The position numbers and the translations under genes were made by a program. 64,000 nt of DNA from Hysterangium stoloniferum (taxonomy: Eukaryota; Basidiomycota; Agaricomycetes; Hysterangiales; Hysterangiaceae). The notes beneath the pieces are model-generated. The model was given only the letters and a program-made list of their open reading frames with translations. It was not told where the DNA came from and did not search any database. Positions 45,528 through 55,975 of the stretch are shown here, in pieces. Within the stretch, counting starts at the first letter, position 1, and the number at the start of each line of letters is the position of its first letter. The DNA lies in the NCBI GenBank assembly GCA_015178975.1, contig WHVD01000010.1:1302001-1366000 (forward strand), in the 5' to 3' direction.

Positions 45528-45857
45528 CCACTCATACTATGTATATGAGAGAAGTACTGTAGGGGGGATTCTAAGTCAATATTTAAACTGAAGAGAAGTG
45601 ATATACAAGACATATCTTTTGTACTAATAAAGGGCAAGGTGAAATACTAAACTTGAGCAAACAAGTCACAAGTGGAATAAAGAATCATAGATGGAGCAAA
45701 AGGAATCATAAAAGGAACAAAGGGAACTGAAACCTGAAATGGGAACAGGGAAAGGCATAAAATGTTGAATGAGCAATGATTGACTTGGATAAACTAATAT
45801 CTTACTGATGACTAACCATCTCAGTAGTGACTGGTTCCTAACAGAACTACTTTTAAT

Positions 45858-45936
45858 GGCCTGATAGCTCAGGGGTTAAGGGCACTAGACATGTAATCCA
45901 GACATAGTGGTTGCTGGTTCAAATCCAGCTCAGGTC
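45858..45936 (+). tRNA. tRNA-Thr-like sequence in 5' LTR of TRIM 2
   Basis: Acceptor GGCCTGA pairs with TCAGGTC at seven positions (one G-T). The D arm GCTC/GGGC, anticodon stem CTAGA/TCCAG (one mismatch) and T arm GCTGG/CCAGC with loop TTCAAAT complete a 79-nt cloverleaf. An A box (TAGCTCAGGGG) and B box (GGTTCAAATCC) match the Pol III consensus. The loop CATGTAA gives anticodon UGU (Thr) but has A at position 33. TTTT follows at about 45942. Confidence 0.78.
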
Positions 45937-46172
45937 AATACTTTTCACCCTATTATGTAATTCTTACATGGTAGCAACTCCCGGGTTGTTGTGAAGTGCT
46001 TACCTAACCAGTTTGCCCAAGATTGAACCTGGAGTGTAGTGGTTGTTTACCTAACCCATTCAACCATTGGGTGGGAGTGTTGAATGAGCAATGGTTGACT
46101 TGGATAAATTAATATCTTACTGATGACTAACCATCTCAGTAGTGACTGGTTCCTAACAGAACTACTCTTAAT

Positions 46173-46251
46173 GGCCTGATAGCTCAGGGGTTAAGAGTAC
46201 TAGACATGTAATCCGGACATAGTGGTCACTGGTTCAAATCCAGCTCAGGTC
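46173..46251 (+). tRNA. tRNA-Thr-like sequence in 3' LTR of TRIM 2
   Basis: Same layout as 45858-45936 with a few substitutions (TCCGG in the anticodon stem, CACTGG in the T arm). Acceptor pairing and the A and B boxes are kept. Confidence 0.75.
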
Positions 46252-46292
46252 AATACATACTTTTCACTCTATTATGTAATTCTTACATAAAA

Positions 46293-47319
46293 ATGGATAT
46301 CCAGAAAGTGAAGATGGTTGGTGAAAAGTAATACATGAGGTGGAGATAAGACACTGATATACAACATGTGCCCAACTTGGGAGCAAGACAAGTGAGTTAC
46401 AATGGAGATCACATGTAGGAGGGTTGAAAACAATACCTAACAGGTACTAGGCTACAACAAACTAGGGCTATGGATGCAGAGTTCTCATTTAATAGACTTG
46501 ATCTACCCCCACTCCAACCTGTGATGTATCACCTTTGTTGAGAATCCTTAAGTACTTAGCAGCAACTTAAAGATGACAACTATGATATATAAAAGGGCTG
46601 GGTGTGTCAGTAGTCTATTAATTTCTTATTTGTGAGTGTTTAAAGGTAGAATAGAATATGGGAAAGGGAATGAATAGCTTTCATTTGGATTGTGTAACTA
46701 AGGTAAGTCACATTAATGACCAGGATAATTCTCATTAATCTGAGAAAGGTAAGATCCTGTAAACCTGGAACATGTGGAATCAGATGCATGAATGCAAATG
46801 GGATGATACTGTGTAGTTTAAAATGGTTCAAAAGGCTTATATTTCATAATTCAGCTCTGCTGTTTATATACATAAAATGATGCTGCACAAATGCACATTA
46901 CTGTGTATAAAAATAATGGTTGTTATGCAATACCTGCACATGATGAGAATATAGTGTGGCTGTGCATAACTGTACATCATAGCAATTGTCTCTGTACGAT
47001 TAGAGGACAAAAGGTAGACTAATTGAACCTAGATTGTATTGAGGGTGGTAAAATGGACTGTAGCATGACAGTTTAATTGATGCTTGAGTAATTGATATCA
47101 CATTTATCTGTTACATGACACAATTAAAGAGAAAGCTATAATAATGCAGAAGAAAAAAACACCACCTAAGAGAATGAATATTGTTAGGACCATGCTGACT
47201 ATATTCTCAATGTTATACCCAATCAATATATCTCAGCTGACTTCTTAGTATCCAATATCCATTCTCATTGGGGTTTATTGTTCTTGTTGTTTTCCCATCT
47301 TAGTCTCATTGTATTGTGT
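46293..47319. other. AT-rich spacer with no recognised feature
   Basis: No gene or known repeat was recognised over about 1 kb. Confidence 0.35.
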
Positions 47320-47935
47320 TGTTAGGATCTGGCCCCCAGAGCCTCCCAGTAATAGCCTTTTTTTGCTATAAGGGTGGCTTCTGACCTGGACCTCATATGG
47401 ACTTCCCATATTCTCTAGACACTTACTAATCTGTGACCCAGTTTGTTCCTGATTATGTTTTGACATGCATAGATTCACTAGATGTTGTGTTTTGGTACTG
47501 GTTCCCATATCAACTTGGCCCATATACTCCAGAATGGTTAATCCTGTTATTTTCCTGTTCACATGCCTTTGTCTTTTTGTTTCAGCAGATTAGTAGTACA
47601 ATAATAAATTAGCCTATATAGTCTAGTAATCTTTTTAAACCACAATCCAATAAGCATATTAACTTTGCTACAATCTATCTCCTCAATACACTAAGCTACA
47701 CTATGAAACTTGACACCAGTGTATTTTCAGAACCCCTGGGTTTCCCAACTCTCTGACCAGTCATGTACTTTCAGACTTTCTGGGATAGCTACACCCACCC
47801 CTGTCTGAAGCTAGGACTCAATGATCATACAAGAGCACAGCACATAAGATGAAGTCAAGTCCTACCTGCCTTGGAACTTCTACAGGTTTTCCCTATGCCT
47901 TAGTTCACTCCTGCCCAGTAAGGCCTGAGCTTAAC
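47320..47935 (-). repeat. Possible old solo LTR
   Basis: It starts TGTTAGGATCT like the LTR at 6907 and ends GAGCTTAACA, with the shared 28-bp block at 47835-47862 near the end. The flanking pentamers TGTGT and TATAT agree at three of five positions, so a target duplication is not proven. Confidence 0.55.
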
Positions 47936-48179
47936 ATATATTCCTTGCATCCTTGTTATACATATCTCTAGATTGTTATTAAAATAACTCCCCTATCTAT
48001 ATATACATGGAGAAATACTATTTGCAATCCAATCTGAATATTGTGTTACATCACATTGTATTTAAACTTACTTCTCTCTTATTTTGAAAGGTAATACTCA
48101 AAATATTATGTTAAATGATATATGTATGCTATTAGAAAAGGGCTAATACACCATTTCAAACATTAAAACTAAGTCTTAA

Positions 48180-48338
48180 AGTAAATTAACAGGCTCTCAG
48201 TACACATGTTGATATATTATGAAGAATAGATGGACAGTTATATCTATTTATGCTAGTCAAATGTGTTTTTGAGGGCATTTTGAGGTGTTCATGACAGTTG
48301 CAGCAGTCACAACACCTGCATGGCACTTTCCATGGGCC
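48180..48338 (-). repeat. Terminal fragment of the second Mutator-type copy, CpG-depleted
   Basis: Reverse complement of 30393-30550: CCATGGGCC... end, GAGGTGTT, GGGCATTTTGAGG and TTGATATATTATGAAGAA. Every CpG of the intact terminal repeat is TpG or CpA here. Confidence 0.8.
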
Positions 48339-48339
48339 A

Positions 48340-48908
48340 ATGATGAAGCAAGTAAGCATGACTGGGACTCAACCAAAGGCTTCCATATTTTAAGATGGCA
48401 AGATGTCCCTGATTTTCTTCAACCCCAGTTGGCACTGTTGACCCCAGGTAACTGCACTTCCAGCGATGTTGGGGAATAACAGACATGTAGATTGTTGAAG
48501 AAGGAAATGTGTGATGTCAACCATCTTAGATAAGTTTGAACAAAGTATAAAAATAACTCATATAGTATGTACAGCTCACCTCATATATATATAATGTGAA
48601 GCCCCACATGTCTGAAAATGCAATAGAAATATGAGTAGGTTTGCTGAATAAATGGATACATACTTGTTGAAAGTAAATAAAACCTAAATGTAACTCAGTC
48701 TCATTTATTGTATAATGGACTAGTATATTTTATATACCTAAATGTAACTAATAAACATTTATTAGTTACATCAAGTACTGATACATAACAATCTTTACTT
48801 ACCTCAGTCTTGTTTATTGTATAACAGACTGAGGTAATACTACTGTAGTTCCATGACTGTATATATTGCTAGGCACTACTAATGGCATATTATTGATACT
48901 GGGTGCCT
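48340..48908. other. AT-rich spacer with no recognised feature
   Basis: It includes a short local repeat (AAACCTAAATGTAACT at about 48690 and CCTAAATGTAACTAATAAAC at about 48737; CTCAGTCT...TATTGTATAA twice). No gene. Confidence 0.35.
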
Positions 48909-49185
48909 ACAGTGGCTCAAAAAATCATTCCAATGCTTTGTTATTTTGGAAAGATTGATTCACAATACAAATACCAGAGATCAGATAATTCCCAAAATAT
49001 TACCCAATATAATATAGCATCCTAGCTTGAAGCTGATGCTTGGCTTATGTCATTTGAACTAAATTGGTGGAATAATAAATAAAACAAGATAATCACTCAT
49101 TGGAACAATTTTTTGACTCTCTATTTTCCAACTAATTAATACTTGGTATGACCACCTTTTGCTTTAATAACTGCTTGTATCCTTC

Positions 49186-49659
49186 TGTGAAGAGTGGCGG
49201 AAGTTCTGACCGTTCTATATACGAAGAAATGAGTAGAAAGGAAGGATATTGACCTATTCGGTGCAATATAAGAGAAAGTAAGAGAAAGAGCACGAGATGA
49301 CGAAGGAGTCAACGAGTGCGATGGTTCGAGTGGAGGCCTCGACTATTACAGTTCGAGGTCAGAAGTGTTTAGTAGTTCAGATATTGCTACTTATGTAGTA
49401 ACTGACACGTTACCCTGATCACCGCTCGTAGTGGACCTAGTTTGTGTCTTACGAGTGGTGGTTCTTGGTTTAAAGTGTGTCTGAGTTCTAATTGGTGCTG
49501 AGTGCACCCACAAGTATACACAATGCTTCGAACTAATGAAATATGCAATATTTGAAGAATATGAAAGATAGAAAAATATGAATAGAATATGTAAAATATA
49601 AATGAAATAAAAGGAGTGTTTTACCACAATGATACTGTGGTAAAAGCATACTCCTCACA
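49186..49659 (-). repeat. Solo LTR, alpha (Gypsy) family, TSD CCTTC
   Basis: 474 bp, flanked by CCTTC at 49181-49185 and 49660-49664. Inverted copy of 32494-33288 without the nested LTR. It lies in the transposase C-terminus between MPRR and IQAVIK. Confidence 0.93.
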
Positions 49660-49764
49660 CCTTCTAGGCATGCTTTCTATTAGATTCTGACACACTTCTG
49701 GTTGAATTGCATTCCACTCCTCCACAACTCTGTCCCATAATTCATGTACTCCTTTAGGTGGTGT

Positions 49765-50057
49765 TGTTAAGATCTGCAAGCCTGGGGGATCACAGTGCGA
49801 TGACTCTCGGCACTTGGAGCGAATGCCACTAAGGACTGAGCGGGTAGAAGTAAACCGGTGATATAGCTAGGTTTCCAGATGAGGTCCTACTCTCATCTGG
49901 ATGTAACTATATACTAAGCTACATGGTCTGTGCACTTGGTTTGGAACTAAGGGAACACTAAACTAAATATAGCTAATCACATGTGAACCAGACCGGAAAA
50001 ATACATTCACAATACGAGGTATGATTTAATACTAATCGTAATCATCATACTCTAACA
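49765..50057 (+). repeat. Solo LTR, beta family, TSD GGTGT
   Basis: 293 bp (TGTTAAGATC...ATACTCTAACA), flanked by GGTGT at 49760-49764 and 50058-50062. It interrupts the transposase just after PTPVRV-like sequence. Confidence 0.93.
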
Positions 50058-50903
50058 GGTGTTGGGTATTGTTGCATGCGACACTTGAGGTGTTCCCAAA
50101 GGTGTTCAATGGGATTTAGATCAGGAGACTGGGCAGGCCAGGATAGTACTTGAATACCATTGTCTTCAAACCACTTCTTGGCCTTCCTAGATGTGTGTTT
50201 TGTATCATTATCCTGTTGAAAGTAACATTTGTCCTCCTCCATTTCCAGCATTTTAAAGCTTTCTACCACTCCATCCTCCAAAATCTCCACATACTGACCA
50301 GCATCCATTGTTACCTGAACCTCCACTAACTTTCCCACACCATTCCACCCCATACAGCCCCATACCATGAGATTATTTCCTCCTCCATGCTTGACAGTTA
50401 GTATTGTGGTTTGGTTAGATATTGGTTCCCCCTGTTCTTTCCAAACATACACCTTTCCATCAGATCCAATTCAGTTAATCTTTGTCTCATCTGTCCACAA
50501 CACCCTTTTGAAGTCCTCCACAGTCTAGTTTTCATGGTACTGAGCAAACTCAAGTCGCTTCTGATGATGAGTCTTCTTCAACATAGGTACTTTCCTCTTT
50601 GTTGCAGAGTAAAAACCATTTTTCTTGAGTACATTCCTGGACTGTTTGAGGAGTGACAGAGTTGGGGATGGCAGAATTAATGAATTGGGCAGCTTGAACA
50701 GCATTGTCAAGTTTTCCAGAGCTAATTTGATGGACAATTGAATGTTTGTCACAAGTGGTAAGCTGGGTTGTTTTCTTTGTCTGCAAGCACTTCAGCCTTG
50801 ATCCTACTGATTGTAGCCCTCCCTAAACCAGTTTTAGTCTGGATTTGAGTGTAGGAATACCCCTCTTGAAGAAGAGAGATAATAGTAAAATGCTGAGTAG
50901 TAG

Positions 50904-52718
50904 GGAGGATAACCCAAAACTTTAAAAGTTATTTATCCACTAAAGTGTATATATTTATATTGTTTGTTTAAAATTAATATTTAAGCAAATTCAGTCTATC
51001 AGATGACATTCCGTAGAATAAGGAAATATTAATATTTATCTTGTATCTGACAAAAGTTAGTCAAACAAACATATATAGATTATCCTTTTGGAGATAAATT
51101 CCACAACAAGGATTGGTTGGCCAGATAGTTCTGGTTAACTTTCTTAACCAAATAAATTTAAATTATATGAACTACATTTGAAAGTTTGCATAATATACAA
51201 GAGAATGTAAGAATATGCAACAGGTTTTCATGTGGGTGAGGGGATAACAAAGTCCCTACCGAAATACATGTGATGACTAAGCTACTGTAAAGTACAAAAT
51301 AGCCGAGTGTCGACAACATGCAATACTATGACTTCTAACACACCCACTTTGCATGTTGTTGAGAACTTGTAGGAAATCCATATGTACCCACCAAGAATAT
51401 AAATCCCTTTTCAATATAAGAAAAATACGCCCACTCGATACAAAACCCATCCAAAAATTCGAACGTACGCCTGTGCTGACTTGACACAAAACCCATCCAA
51501 AAACTCATCCAAAAAACTCATCCAAAAATCTGTCCGAAAATCCATCTGAAATCAAAAAATACACCTGCACCCACTAGATGCAATCCATCCGAAAATCAAA
51601 GACACCTGCTGCGCCCACTAGATGCAATCCATCTGGTACTTTTGGCATCGAATCGAACCTTGGAGTGACCCTTGCTCCTAGAACATATTCCCCCAACCTC
51701 CCAGACCACACCTCCGCTATGTTAGCGTCAAATGGTACCTTCAGCTCACAATTCTCAGTACACATCCTCCTAACCTCCTGGATTTCACATGCTAGACTGC
51801 AGAGCCCTGCTCACAACTCCTAGTCCCCACAAATAACAGAATACTTCAGCCTGGCCACTCGTGGGACAACAGGCCTACTTTGCAAAGGTCAGTTCACAGA
51901 ACTCGAAGTTGAATGTTGTTGTCTTCATCAAACCCATAGATGTACTTAGAACAGGTACAACAATCTGTGAGTCCATTCCCAATAAACCATGCTCCATATA
52001 CCACTGCCACTCCACAGTATCTTTAGTCCCAATACCGCACTTTGTAAGTTCACCTCTCATTGTGCCGACAAAAATTTTCAAAATAGGAGCAGCAATGTTG
52101 ACAATGACAAAGGGGTGTAGTTTAGATATAGCAGCAGTAGATAAGCAAATTAGAGGCAACTGGCAGGGCCCATAACCTGTAAGAATATGCAACAGGATTT
52201 CATGTGGGTGAGGGGATGACAAAGTCCCTACCGAAATACATGTGATGACTAAGCTACTGTAAAGTATGAAATAGCCAAGCGTCGACAACATGCAATACTA
52301 TGACTTCTAACAGAGAATGCATTTCATCCCAAATATTAAGAAATAATTTTGGTTAACTATAATGTTTATGGACATTTTAAAAGTCACAGAAATACTAGAG
52401 AATGCATCTCATCCCAAAGATTAAGTCATAACCTGGGTAATTTTGGTTAACTATAATGTTTGTGAACATTTAAAAGTCATGGAGATACTAGAGAATGCAT
52501 TTTATCCTAAAGATTAGGTAACAACCCAGATAATCTTGTATAACCATGACGTTTCTACATATTTTAAAAGAGCATACAAGTCTTAAAGATCAAATTTTGG
52601 GGTAATGAAATATAAACCCCTAAAACATGTAGTCATAGCCAGAGGCAGTAGTCTCACTTAAAAATATGAGGAGTTTTTCATAAAATTTTGTATATTCAAT
52701 GAATTTTGACTATCCTCC
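50904..52718. mobile_element. MITE, GGAGGATA family, copy 3, split by an LTR element
   Basis: Ends GGAGGATAACCC and GACTATCCTCC with the duplication TAG at 50901-50903 and 52719-52721. About 700 bp without the insertion at 51206-52312. Its right half has two to three tandem copies of a block of about 100 bp (AGAGAATGCAT...CCCAAAGATTA). Confidence 0.88.
51206..52312 (-). mobile_element. Short LTR element (1107 bp) with 135-bp LTRs, TSD GAGAA
   Basis: LTRs at 51206-51340 and 52178-52312 (TGTAAGAATATGC...CTTCTAACA) differ at only a few positions. GAGAA flanks at 51201-51205 and 52313-52317. On the minus strand the interior begins GGTTATGGGCCCTGCC, the same half-tRNA-Met primer site as TRIM 1, and ends with the purine tract GCAAAGTGGGTG. 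The 837-bp interior has minus-strand frames (51875-52291 and 51574-51765, e.g. VWSGRLGEYVLGARVTP) that match no family I recognise, possibly captured sequence. No RT, so non-autonomous. Confidence 0.88.
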
Positions 52719-53210
52719 TAGAAATAACTTTCATAGTGGTGGTAAAGGCTAAGAAGTGGTTGAACCAATTGTCAACATGTCAAACAGATGTAAACAAAGT
52801 CACATGACATGTTTATTGGTCTCACAAATGGTTTAGACTTGTATTTTTACTGAAATAGTAACTTTTCTGTTTAAATAATAGAGGGTCAAAAAATTGTTCC
52901 AATGAGTGATTATTTTGTTTTATTTATCATTCCACCAATTTGCATTCAAATTACATAAGCCAAGTGTCAGCTTCAGGCTAGAATACTATACTATATTAGG
53001 TAATTGATCTCTGGTGTTTGTATTGTGAATCAATCTTTCCAAAATAACAAAACATTGGAATGATTTTTTGAGCCACTGTATGTCTGAGATTAGATGGTCT
53101 TGGGGTCAGTCAACTTGGGCCACATATATTTAGATGGTGGTATTCAACACTCCTCCACACCATTGAAACTCCTCACCATTATAACTCCTCCTTGCATGGT
53201 GCTTCCTTCA

Positions 53211-53980
53211 TCAAAGATCTAGAAAACTGCAAATCTTAACAAGTTCTGATGGTTCGAGTGGTTTGGTAAAAATGTCAGCAAGATTATTAGAGGTATTGAC
53301 GTAATGTAAGGAAAAATCTTGCAAAAGGACACATTCCTGCAGAAAGTAGAATTTAATATCAATGTGTTTGACATGGGAATGTAGGAGAGGATCCTCAGGA
53401 AGACTAATAGCCACATTGTTATTGCAAAGGATGGTGGTTGAAGTAGAGCAAGGGAAAGAGATCCCTGATAGTAATGATTGAAGCCAAGTGCCCTCTTTGA
53501 TGGTTTCGAAGGCAGTGACGTATTCAGCCTCACAAGAGGAGGCAGCAATGGTTTTTTGTTTTTTCATGCTCCATGAGATGACACCAGATCCTAAAGTGAA
53601 GGTATACCCACTAATGCTGTGATGGGTATTGAGACAGTTGGCCCAGTCTGAATTGGTATAGCTGGTAGGTGCAATACAGTATCATTGGAGCCACCCAGGC
53701 ATAGTTTAAGGTTTCTTGTTCCTTTTAGATAGCAAATGATGTAAATGGCAGCATTCCAGTGCGATGTGGAGTAGGTGTTGAGAAATTGTGAGAGTTGTTG
53801 AATGGCAAAAGATATGTTGGGACACATGGAGATTGCTAAATAAAGGAGACATCCTATGAGGGATCAATAAGGTATTTTGGGCAGATTGGTAATTTCAATA
53901 GTTGATAGTGAGGTACAGTGTTAAGAACAGAAAACTGACTGATGTCAGAAGACTGATGGGGACCAAACAGAAGGACTTTG
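53211..53980 (-). pseudogene. Ty1/Copia polyprotein, C-terminal RNase H part
   Basis: The minus strand encodes the end of a Copia Pol: PYRSLIGCLLYLAI-like text near 53850, MCPNISFAIQQLSQFLN at 53780-53827, AIYIICYLKGTRNLKLCLGG, then KKQKTIAASSCEAEYVTAFE, HSHVKHIDIKFYFLQECV and LADIFTKPLEPSEL near 53230. These are standard Copia RNase H blocks. Frames shift near 53590 and 53830, and the integrase and most of RT are missing. A fragment of about 60 bp of the gamma LTR (GTGTTAAGAACAGAAAACTGA) lies at 53920-53980. Confidence 0.85.
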
Positions 53981-54109
53981 GGAATTTTTTTTTTTTTCAA
54001 GTTGGTTGAATTTGCTTTAAAGCAATCCTTCACGGCCAAATAAAGAATATGAATATACGTTCAAAATTCATTTTGGATAGCGATAAAGAAAAGAATAACG
54101 GATTGGGAA

Positions 54110-55480
54110 TTATGTCACATGTTCCAGAGCAAACATCACGTCGGGAAAATAATCCACTAAATGGTGCACACGGCACACAATCTCATTTGTTTTATTATAA
54201 GAACCTCGGAGACTAACCTGCGGTAGCTTCTTCAGGTCGGGGGCGTAAACGGATGAGAGCAACCAATACGTGAGGTATTCCATTGTGGTTCTCCCTTCGT
54301 GGCAGGAAATTACGGGAGAGACAAAGGCAGTGGTGTAACCTAAAAATTTGTGAGAAAATTTACGTCGAAATTTGATAATGAGACTCAATTACAATTGGTG
54401 AATACACCAAATATCCAGTTTACGTACGATGTAATGACAAAATGATGACATTCGTTGCCCACACATAGATCGTGGATCTATAAAAAATTCAATGGCGTAT
54501 GCGACAAATATAAGAAATGCACTAACATATGCCCGCATAATATTTGCGTTGACCCACAGTGGGTCGAGGTCCTTACCCTTCCCACTGGTAGAACGCTCCC
54601 CACTGGTACCCTCACTGGTAATACCCTCCCTACTGGTAGTACCCCCCCCACTGGTGGTATCCTTCCCACTGGTAGAACCCTCGACAAACTGTTCATTTCT
54701 TTAGACGGGTGTTTCAAGCCATAATCACTCGACCCACCCATTCCTTATTAACAAACTCGTCAAAGTCTACTGATGTAAACTCCCATGGAGCCGTTGGGAT
54801 GGCAATGCACCGTATGTTTTTTAATCCCCCCCCTTGCTTGTCACGTTTGCAATAGTACATTGGTTCCAGACCTTGTTCGCTCAAGGTGCTTCCCCTTGGA
54901 GGAGTGATAAAACTGAAGTTTTTAAGCGCTGTTAAAAATGCATTGGCTATCTTCTGTGCACTTCGTATTGGTCCTCGCACAGTATCATATATCACGTCTG
55001 TGCGCTTTTCAACTTCGAAGGGGTTGTAGGATAACTTGTCTATTAACTGTTTAGGTGTCAAATTGATGGAGAGAATAAGTTTCTCCATCTCAGTTTCGAC
55101 ACCCTTTGTGGCGGGCGCCTCATTGAAATCTAGAGATATTTGTTGTTAGCTCATGAAAAGTCAAAGCGGGCCGCACAGTCGGTCGGTTGACACAAACGAG
55201 ACAACGCACATGTTGACATTTCTTCGTTTAAGTTCGGGAAGGGCTTAATGTGTTTCAATGCTCGGGTGCCCCCCGGTTTCATATTCAGGAGCCTGCACAA
55301 ATGTTCACTCCGACCATTTATGATTTTGGGGGTACTCGGTCCAAAAACCAATGGTTGCAAAACTAGATTCTTGAAATACTCTTGGAGAGGGTAGTGGTCC
55401 TTGTCGTGTATGTTAGGATCCATCGCGTTAGTTGATTTCGGATCAAAATTATCAGATCTCGGAGGTGATGTTTGGTCCAT
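54110..55480 (-). CDS. Multi-exon gene of unknown function with one transmembrane segment
   Basis: Modelled from ATG 55480 (MDQTSPPRSDNFDPKSTN). Exon 1 runs to about 55206 (NEEMST). An intron with donor GTGCGT, CTAAC branch and CTCTAG end leads to FNEAPATKGVETEMEKLILS and a globular part to 54750 (TSVDFDEFVNKEW). A 49-nt intron (GTGGGTC...GAACAG) leads to a Thr/Ser/Gly repeat region (GSTSGKDTTSGGG...), then LWVNANIMRAYVSAFLIFV, a likely membrane helix. A last intron (GTAAAC...TTTTTAG) leads to TTAFVSPVISCHEGRTTMEY and YWLLSSVYAPDLKKLPQ. All junctions keep the frame. No family recognised. Base composition is less AT-rich than the flanking transposons. Confidence 0.55.
54575..54680 (-). repeat. 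In-gene short tandem repeat (TSG-type)
   Basis: An imperfect unit of 12-21 bp containing CTACCAGTGGG is repeated about eight times and encodes the Thr-Ser-Gly-rich stretch of the gene at 54110-55480. Confidence 0.75.
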
Positions 55481-55975
55481 GTAGAATGAGGGAGAGCACG
55501 TAGGGGGTACAAGACGCAAGTCAAGATGGAGACTCAGGATAAGACGAATAATCTCCGTACGATAGTGGGCCCAAAAAGTAGTTGCGAAAATATAAACAGA
55601 ACTCGAAGTCTTTGAAGACTATCGAGTGCGGAGTTGAGACAAGACGAGATGCGAGAAAGGAGAATCGAGTACCTATCGAGTGCGGAATTGAGACGAGACG
55701 AGATGGGGAGTATGGAACATGGAATGCAGGATATATAGGATAGAGAACAATGAGAGAGAAACAAAGAGAAGGGGGAACAATACAACAATGAGTGGCGTAA
55801 CGAGTGATCGAGCATTGTTGTCTATATCACGTGCCTCCTTTTTTTTTTGTTATATTTATACCCCGCTTCAAGCAACAATGGCTAACTGCGGCTAGGGGGT
55901 GGAAAGGCCCCCAGCAAAACTATGCTACGGTGGTAAGAAGTTCCGAGTGAGCTACGTGTCTACGATGGATTTTAG
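55481..55975. other. Upstream region of the 54.1-55.5 kb gene
   Basis: A 29-bp imperfect direct repeat containing GAGACAAGACGAGATG is present near 55636 and 55690. A pyrimidine-rich minus strand and a long frame at 55534-55815 (Ser/Leu-rich) look like 5' leader rather than protein. A poly-T run lies at about 55840. Confidence 0.4.

Larger units (their letters stand above)
45763..46287 (+). mobile_element. TRIM 2: 525-bp LTR element with tRNA-Thr-like sequence in each LTR
   Basis: LTRs at 45763-45968 (206 bp) and 46078-46287 (210 bp), TGTTGAATGAGC...ATTCTTACA, differ by a few bases and a 4-bp insertion. The target duplication TAAAA is at 45758-45762 and 46288-46292. The 109-bp interior begins TGGTAGCAACTCCCGGG, a primer-binding site whose implied tRNA ends GAGTTGCTACCA (A1:U72, compatible with initiator Met), and ends with the purine-rich GGGTGGGAG. 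It cannot code for protein. Each LTR holds a tRNA-like gene. Confidence 0.9.
49138..52737 (-). pseudogene. Tc1 transposase, interrupted three times
   Basis: The start MKVIS lies at about 52735, right of the MITE; removing the MITE with one TAG restores MKVISTTQHFTIISLLQEG, matching the fragment at 6442-6804 without gaps. Then come the HTH (YTQIQTKTGLGRATISRIK), a frameshift near 50780, NGVGKLVEVQVTMDAGQYVE and the catalytic part CYFQQDNDTKHTSRKAKKWF ... WPAQSPDLNPIEHLWEHLK, the second D and last D/E of the DDE triad in SPDLNPIEHLW. After the first solo LTR it goes on ELWDRVVEEWNAIQPEVCQ, and after the second ends IQAVIKAKGGHTKY at about 49138. A TAG near 50527 also breaks it. Confidence 0.88.
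48910..53078 (-). mobile_element. Tc1/mariner transposon with long TIRs, carrying four younger insertions
   Basis: Ends CAGTGGCTCAAAAAATCATT and its complement, flanked by TA at 48908-48909 and 53079-53080. The inverted repeats are about 210 bp. Inside, on the minus strand, is a transposase split by a MITE (50904-52718, itself split by an LTR element) and two solo LTRs (49765-50057 and 49186-49659). Subtracting the inserts and one TSD each leaves about 1.57 kb, the normal Tc1 size. Confidence 0.92.

Noticed and set aside
47320..47935. Solo LTR with certain target duplication
   Set aside because: The flanking pentamers differ at two of five positions, so it was kept only as a possible LTR.
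55534..55815. Minus-strand Leu/Ser-rich frame
   Set aside because: Lies in the presumed leader of the 54.1-55.5 kb gene and reflects a local tandem repeat.
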